NCBI GenBank assembly: GCA_030019485.1
Contig: JASEEW010000072.1
Span: forward strand, 1 to 9,021
Direction: 5' to 3'
Origin: Thermoplasmatales archaeon
Lineage (GTDB): Archaea; Thermoplasmatota; JASEFT01; JAUWIS01
Length of the DNA stretch: 9,021 nt
Shown here: one piece after another, positions 4,940 through 9,021 of the stretch
Position numbering within the stretch: the stretch's first letter is position 1
Layout of the letters: every line of letters begins with the position of its first letter
Translations under genes and position numbers: made by a program
Notes under the pieces: model-generated
Databases searched by the model: none
The model's input: the letters and a program-made list of their open reading frames with translations, nothing else
Told to the model about the DNA's origin: nothing

Positions 4940-7900
4940 CTAATCATAAACATAGTCCCACACCGCCTCTGTTAGATATTCATTATGCCGCCAAGCTTTC
5001 TCTCCCTGTGATTGATAATCGTACTCTACCCATGTCCAAGCCTCATATACATTGTGGTCTGCGTCTTTGGTTTTATCGCCATGATGTAATTTTTCCATCC
5101 ATGGCAAATGTGTTGATTTCCACTCAGTATTAACTTTAACTTTAGAAGGCCAGTAATTAGACAAATCTCCGTTATAAATATTATCGCCTTCGTATCCAAC
5201 CCCCACAGATAGTTGATAATCATGTAATGCAGGATCTTCATCAGGATTTTCCTCAGCACTAGTTTTGTAGATATACACCCAATGACTAAAATCCTCAACA
5301 TTCAAGGTAACACCTTCATCAAAATGATGATCATTTTTTCTCCAATCAGCAATACGCATGAGCGGAGGGTAGGGAATAGAGTAACCACGTATGCTGAGTA
5401 TTAACTCGACAATCTGCTTTGTCTTGGTGAATCCTAGATACCAGAGTACATCACTTACTGATATGCTGGAACTGCCAAAAATAGTTTCTATCTTGAAAGA
5501 AAGATCAAAAGGTAAGACATCGCCCTTGCTTAGAAGAAAAATCATAATATCAAAAAAGTTGTCCTCAGAGCATTCAAATCCAACCTTAAGTTTACCAACA
5601 TACGGGATTTCCGCTAATGTGACCCCTACACTAGAATATTTTCCACTCCACATAACCCTATGACCACCAGCATCAACATATACTTTCGGATGAAAGCCAT
5701 CCTTGTAAATAGTGTCCCAGCCTTTTCCTCTAACATTGTGATGCAAATCATAATAACATTTTGTCGGCTCATGATTATTCATATCATAAACTATCCAGAA
5801 GTACCACCAGTCATGGGGATGAACACCAGCAGAAGGACAGTCATGATACGGATAATAAAACCAGTACTGGATGCCGAGCAATTCATGATATGGTGATGCG
5901 ATATCCGTGGCTTTTAATACATTCATGTAAACACATGTGTGCTGTTTTTTCCAGTTAAAATCATGATTATAATAACCGTCACCCACCGAAGGATCATTAT
6001 AACCGCCAACATGTGGGTCATATGCCACTCCATCATAAGGTTTACCATTATTACTAATATCCCTGTTGTTGTCAAAGAATATGCTGGTTGGAAACTCTTG
6101 GTTCACATCTTCATAAATCATGTGCGGCGCTAATTCTTTGGCTAACGGAGCCCATGTTGGCTCATTACTATTTGCTTCATATACCCTATAGTTTCCTGTT
6201 TCGCTCCAGCCCGTGTAGGGATAGATAACATCTGTAGCCCTGTTACTGCTGTCATACTTGACAAGTGTAGCCTCATACCCCATAGGATTTGTGTCAAACT
6301 TGACTTCAACGGCATCAAAGGAACCGTCCCCATCACTATCAGAACTAAGGGGATATGTACCAAGAGATTGTTCACCATAGAATGTGAATGTATCATCAGC
6401 ATTCTTCACATTATATATGTTTTTTGAGATGAAGAACGTGTATCTATTATCAGATTGGCTTATTGTTATACTTCCACCGTCCAGCAGAGTATCACTATCT
6501 GTGTCAGGGTTTAAAGGATTTGTCTCACCAGAACCTACCATTCCATCATAATCTGAATCCTCAACACCATCACCTAGTCCATCATTATCAGAATCAGTAT
6601 CTAATGCATTTATTAAACCGTCATTGTCTGAATCTATATTCCAGTAAGGCTCAGTACCATCATTTACACCATCACCATCAGTATCTGGGTTGTTTGGATC
6701 TGTTTCACCAACATCCCAGACCCCATTACCATTTGCATCTTCTGCAGTATCTAACAAACCATCAGCATCAGTATCCGCACCTAATGGATCTGGATCGCTA
6801 CCATCCAGAGGATAACCATCATTATCAGAGTTAGGATCCAACGCATTGATTAGACCATCATTGTCACTGTCAACATTCCAATACGGCTCATCACCATCTA
6901 TTAAACCATCGTTGTCAGAATCTGAATCAAGAGGATCCACAGCGTAATTAATTTCTATACCATCACTTAGACCATCATTATCACTATCCCAATCTAAATA
7001 ATTAATTGTGCCATCACCATCAGTATCCGCTGTCAGAAAATTTTTTACACGATCTGACAAATAGTTAATCTCATCCTTATCATTGATACCATCGCCATCC
7101 GTATCAGCACGCAGAGGATTAGGATCCCAAAATGGGTATTTTGTGCTTTTAAAATACAAGGTTACATCTGAGTTACCTACTGTTGCTGTGCCTGCCCCAG
7201 AAATGTAGACTGTGAAGGTCCCTATAGTCTCCTCCAAGAAAGGGTCCTCCTCTTTTACAATAACTTGAACGGTTACCACACATGGAAGAAGTTTTGCCCT
7301 AGCAAATATCCATAAATATTTTGTTTCCCCACTATTAATACTCCAAGTACCGCTACTTGGATACCTAACATTATCTACGCGAATGTAGATTTCACCAGCA
7401 CCAATATAGTCATGATCATCTATAACATGCATTTTTTCAAGCCAAACTTTGATAACATTGTTCGCAGGTCCATCCAACAACCCATCATTATCACTGTCAG
7501 GGTCAACAAGATTAATCAGTCCATCTCTATCTGTGTCCTCAACCCTAAAGTCGAACACCCTATCTGATAAGTACGTAACCTCATAAAAATCGGTCATACC
7601 ATCATTATCTGCATTAGCTGATGTGGGATCAGGATCTGCGAAGAAGGATAAACTACTGGTGAAATGTAGAGTGACCTTATCATTACTTGCTGTGATAGTC
7701 CCTTCTCCATTAACAGATATGGTGAATGTTCCCACATAGTCATCCCACCACAGGTCATCTTCCCATACCCTAACCATAACAGTTATTGTAACCTGTTGAT
7801 AATACTTAACGGCAATGAGTTCGTTTACTGACTTAGACCTACCACTGCTGATAGACCAATAGTAAGGATAACACTTAGGATACCTAACCTCATTATCCCC

Positions 7901-9021
7901 AACCAAAAGATAAAACTCGCCATCGGACCACCAAATACTATCGTCTAGAAATGGATCTGGAGTAAAAGTTGAGGAAACATCGATTTGCGTAATCCTTAAC
8001 TCAATAACTTCATTTGTATTCCCATCAAAAAGTCCATCACCATCAGTGTCGGGGTTAAGAGGATCAGCTCCTTTTTTGTATTCTTCACCGTCCCATAAAC
8101 CATCTTCGTCTGTATCAACCTTTTCTGGATCTGTTCCCAAAGTATATTCTAGATAATCATCTAAACCATCATTGTCCGTATCCTTTTCCTTGGGATCTGA
8201 GTTAACATGATAAGATGCTTTACCTATTGGGGAAACATCCCAGCCATTAATTTCATCACCATCATTCAAGAGATCGTTATCAGTATTCTGTTTAGTTAGA
8301 TCCGTACCATAAATGTAGAGTTCATCCTGATTTATTAAGCCGTCATTGTCATAATCCTCTAATGGTGCAAAAACCTGAATAGAATATGTGTTTTCATTGT
8401 TGCTTTCATCTCCTTCCTCAATTAGCCCGTTGGGATTTTCTGGGCTGGGAGGATCTGCTACTATTTTAATTGCATGAATATCTGAGTAGGTTGGTGTCCA
8501 GGAAATGTTACTAACACTAAAACCCTTCATGGGGATATAGGAAATCGTTGAGCTCCCAATTTGGTTTTCTTCATCCCAAAAACTGATGTAAACTGTTCCA
8601 CTCACGTCTGCTGTTCCCACATTTTTCAAGGTAACATTAATTATAGCCTCATGGTTACTAAGAGGAGTTTGGGGGCATAATGAGATACCTGCTACTATTA
8701 GATCTGGTGCTTCTGGCGGTGGGGGTGGCGGAGGCAATGGCAGAGGCTTACATATAACATAAAAATCTATGCCCCCAACAATGTCCCCAATATGTATAGG
8801 ATTGTCCAAATCATACCAGGCATGGTACACATCAAGATAAGGATCATTAATGGGTGAGTAGCGTGTCTTATCTATTCTAAAACGTCCACCATCCCTTATC
8901 ACAATAGGCGTATAAAAATAATGACAACGTGACAGTATTCTTACATCATCCAATGCCCTAGTGAATGTGAAAATATTCCCTAAATCCACAGAGCAGAGGT
9001 CTACACCTATAGCGGAAAGAT
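4940..9021 (-). CDS. Giant multidomain surface protein: CARDB, type-3 calcium repeats, Vps62/NPP1-like C-terminal region (5' end outside window)
   Basis: The frame stays open to the window edge, so the gene is partial at its 5' end and no signal peptide is visible. Residues below are counted from a GTG at 8989. Residues 1-80 are unrecognised. A proline hinge (82-93) precedes a CARDB-type adhesion domain (about 95-207, ending EGDESNNENTYSI). About twenty calcium-binding thrombospondin-type-3 motifs of the form DxDxDG then occur in blocks at 211-325, 451-509, 621-838 and 883-901. Two copies of a beta-rich module (about 328-450 and 512-620) separate the first three blocks. The C-terminal region (905-1349) contains ELLGIQYWFYYPYHD, VHPHDWWYFWIVYD and HPKVYVDAGGHRVMW, which resemble the YWFFYPYN, HxGDWE and P-vYvA-x-gsH blocks of the Vps62/NPP1 fold. 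That part is an inference by eye. Likely secreted, calcium-stiffened and at the cell surface. The lipoprotein gene follows. Confidence 0.88.
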   Translation of the reverse strand, partial: LSAIGVDLCSVDLGNIFTFTRALDDVRILSRCHYFYTPIVIRDGGRFRIDKTRYSPINDPYLDVYHAWYDLDNPIHIGDIVGGIDFYVICKPLPLPPPPPPPEAPDLIVAGISLCPQTPLSNHEAIINVTLKNVGTADVSGTVYISFWDEENQIGSSTISYIPMKGFSVSNISWTPTYSDIHAIKIVADPPSPENPNGLIEEGDESNNENTYSIQVFAPLEDYDNDGLINQDELYIYGTDLTKQNTDNDLLNDGDEINGWDVSPIGKASYHVNSDPKEKDTDNDGLDDYLEYTLGTDPEKVDTDEDGLWDGEEYKKGADPLNPDTDGDGLFDGNTNEVIELRITQIDVSSTFTPDPFLDDSIWWSDGEFYLLVGDNEVRYPKCYPYYWSISSGRSKSVNELIAVKYYQQVTITVMVRVWEDDLWWDDYVGTFTISVNGEGTITASNDKVTLHFTSSLSFFADPDPTSANADNDGMTDFYEVTYLSDRVFDFRVEDTDRDGLINLVDPDSDNDGLLDGPANNVIKVWLEKMHVIDDHDYIGAGEIYIRVDNVRYPSSGTWSINSGETKYLWIFARAKLLPCVVTVQVIVKEEDPFLEETIGTFTVYISGAGTATVGNSDVTLYFKSTKYPFWDPNPLRADTDGDGINDKDEINYLSDRVKNFLTADTDGDGTINYLDWDSDNDGLSDGIEINYAVDPLDSDSDNDGLIDGDEPYWNVDSDNDGLINALDPNSDNDGYPLDGSDPDPLGADTDADGLLDTAEDANGNGVWDVGETDPNNPDTDGDGVNDGTEPYWNIDSDNDGLINALDTDSDNDGLGDGVEDSDYDGMVGSGETNPLNPDTDSDTLLDGGSITISQSDNRYTFFISKNIYNVKNADDTFTFYGEQSLGTYPLSSDSDGDGSFDAVEVKFDTNPMGYEATLVKYDSSNRATDVIYPYTGWSETGNYRVYEANSNEPTWAPLAKELAPHMIYEDVNQEFPTSIFFDNNRDISNNGKPYDGVAYDPHVGGYNDPSVGDGYYNHDFNWKKQHTCVYMNVLKATDIASPYHELLGIQYWFYYPYHDCPSAGVHPHDWWYFWIVYDMNNHEPTKCYYDLHHNVRGKGWDTIYKDGFHPKVYVDAGGHRVMWSGKYSSVGVTLAEIPYVGKLKVGFECSEDNFFDIMIFLLSKGDVLPFDLSFKIETIFGSSSISVSDVLWYLGFTKTKQIVELILSIRGYSIPYPPLMRIADWRKNDHHFDEGVTLNVEDFSHWVYIYKTSAEENPDEDPALHDYQLSVGVGYEGDNIYNGDLSNYWPSKVKVNTEWKSTHLPWMEKLHHGDKTKDADHNVYEAWTWVEYDYQSQGEKAWRHNEYLTEAVWDYVYD
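6277..6476 (-). other. Insert and last calcium motif before the C-terminal region of the giant protein
   Basis: Residues about 838-882 interrupt the calcium repeats with a small strand-rich stretch (SITISQSDNRYTFFISK) of no recognised type. A single further motif (DSDGDG, 884-889, followed by a shortened TNPM) leads into the C-terminal region. It may be the stub of a third beta module. Confidence 0.4.
6578..6916 (-). repeat. Internal duplication in the calcium-repeat block (period 79 residues)
   Basis: Residues 692-725 (coded at 6916-6815) and 771-804 (6679-6578) of the giant protein share PYWN(V/I)DSDNDGLINALD followed by SDNDG, 237 bases apart. The codons have diverged at many third positions, so the duplication is old. 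The phase indicates a unit of several type-3 repeats that was copied as a block. Confidence 0.75.
6959..8008 (-). repeat. Duplicated beta module plus calcium-repeat unit in the giant protein
   Basis: Two units of roughly 170 residues follow each other (residues 328-507, coded at 8008-7469, and 512-677, coded at 7456-6959). Shared landmarks in the same order are VRYP, WSI-SG, the strand TVMV or TVQV, GTFT, a G-x-G turn before T-A, then VTL-F, DPNP or DPDP, YLSDRV and DSDNDGL-DG. Sequence identity is low outside these, so the copies are ancient. The beta part looks like a C2-like or jelly-roll sandwich but is not assigned. Confidence 0.7.

Noticed and set aside
5026..5301. 91-codon minus-strand frame inside the giant gene
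   Set aside because: It is an overlapping out-of-frame reading of the C-terminal region and shows no independent motif.
6463..6834. 123-codon plus-strand frame rich in His, Leu and Gln
   Set aside because: It is the antisense of the repeated GAT/AAT-rich calcium motifs of the giant protein; its periodic histidines come from that repeat.

Overview
The window looks like part of an archaeal chromosome, probably a euryarchaeote or Thermoplasmatota-like lineage; no ribosomal or other lineage marker is present to settle this. The evidence is TTTAAA-type TATA elements a short distance upstream of genes, purine-rich ribosome sites (GGTGAT, GGAGG, GAGGTGG), very compact gene packing with ATGA start/stop overlaps, a small zinc-ribbon/TPR protein, and a giant surface protein of the CARDB plus thrombospondin-type-3 kind that is frequent in uncultured archaea.

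The left half (about 1-4373) is a divergent cluster around one promoter region near 960-1060. Two small genes run leftward: a coiled-coil protein (618-959) and an unrecognised 171-residue protein (106-621), joined by an ATGA overlap. Running rightward are a zinc-ribbon/TPR protein (1061-1663), a membrane protein with an exported N-terminal domain and a long charged cytoplasmic tail (1666-2868), a small coiled-coil protein (2861-3199) and a long coiled-coil protein (3432-4373). Every protein with a recognisable feature looks like a scaffold, anchor or protein-interaction module, and no enzyme is visible. The likeliest reading, an inference, is a membrane-anchored structural complex that has not been described.

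Between the two rightward coiled-coil genes sits a 232-base insert (3200-3431) unlike its surroundings. It holds a degenerate heptamer array built on TAGGG, folded back on itself into a 71-base imperfect inverted repeat, followed by a second inverted repeat with perfect 12-base arms that competes with the first for the same bases. The insert is flanked by near-identical ribosome-site/ATGAG sequences. A 79-codon open frame runs through it with an ATGA overlap at each end.

The right half (4423-9021) lies on the minus strand. A very large secreted or surface protein, whose 5' end is beyond the window, is followed 16 bases later by a small lipoprotein gene. The large protein contains, in order, an unrecognised N-terminal part, a proline hinge, a CARDB domain, about 20 calcium-binding type-3 motifs interleaved with two copies of a beta-rich module, and a roughly 440-residue C-terminal region whose central part resembles the Vps62/NPP1 fold. 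The 49-base gap between the convergent halves carries a small remnant of a diverged second copy of that C-terminal region, marking an old rearrangement at the boundary.
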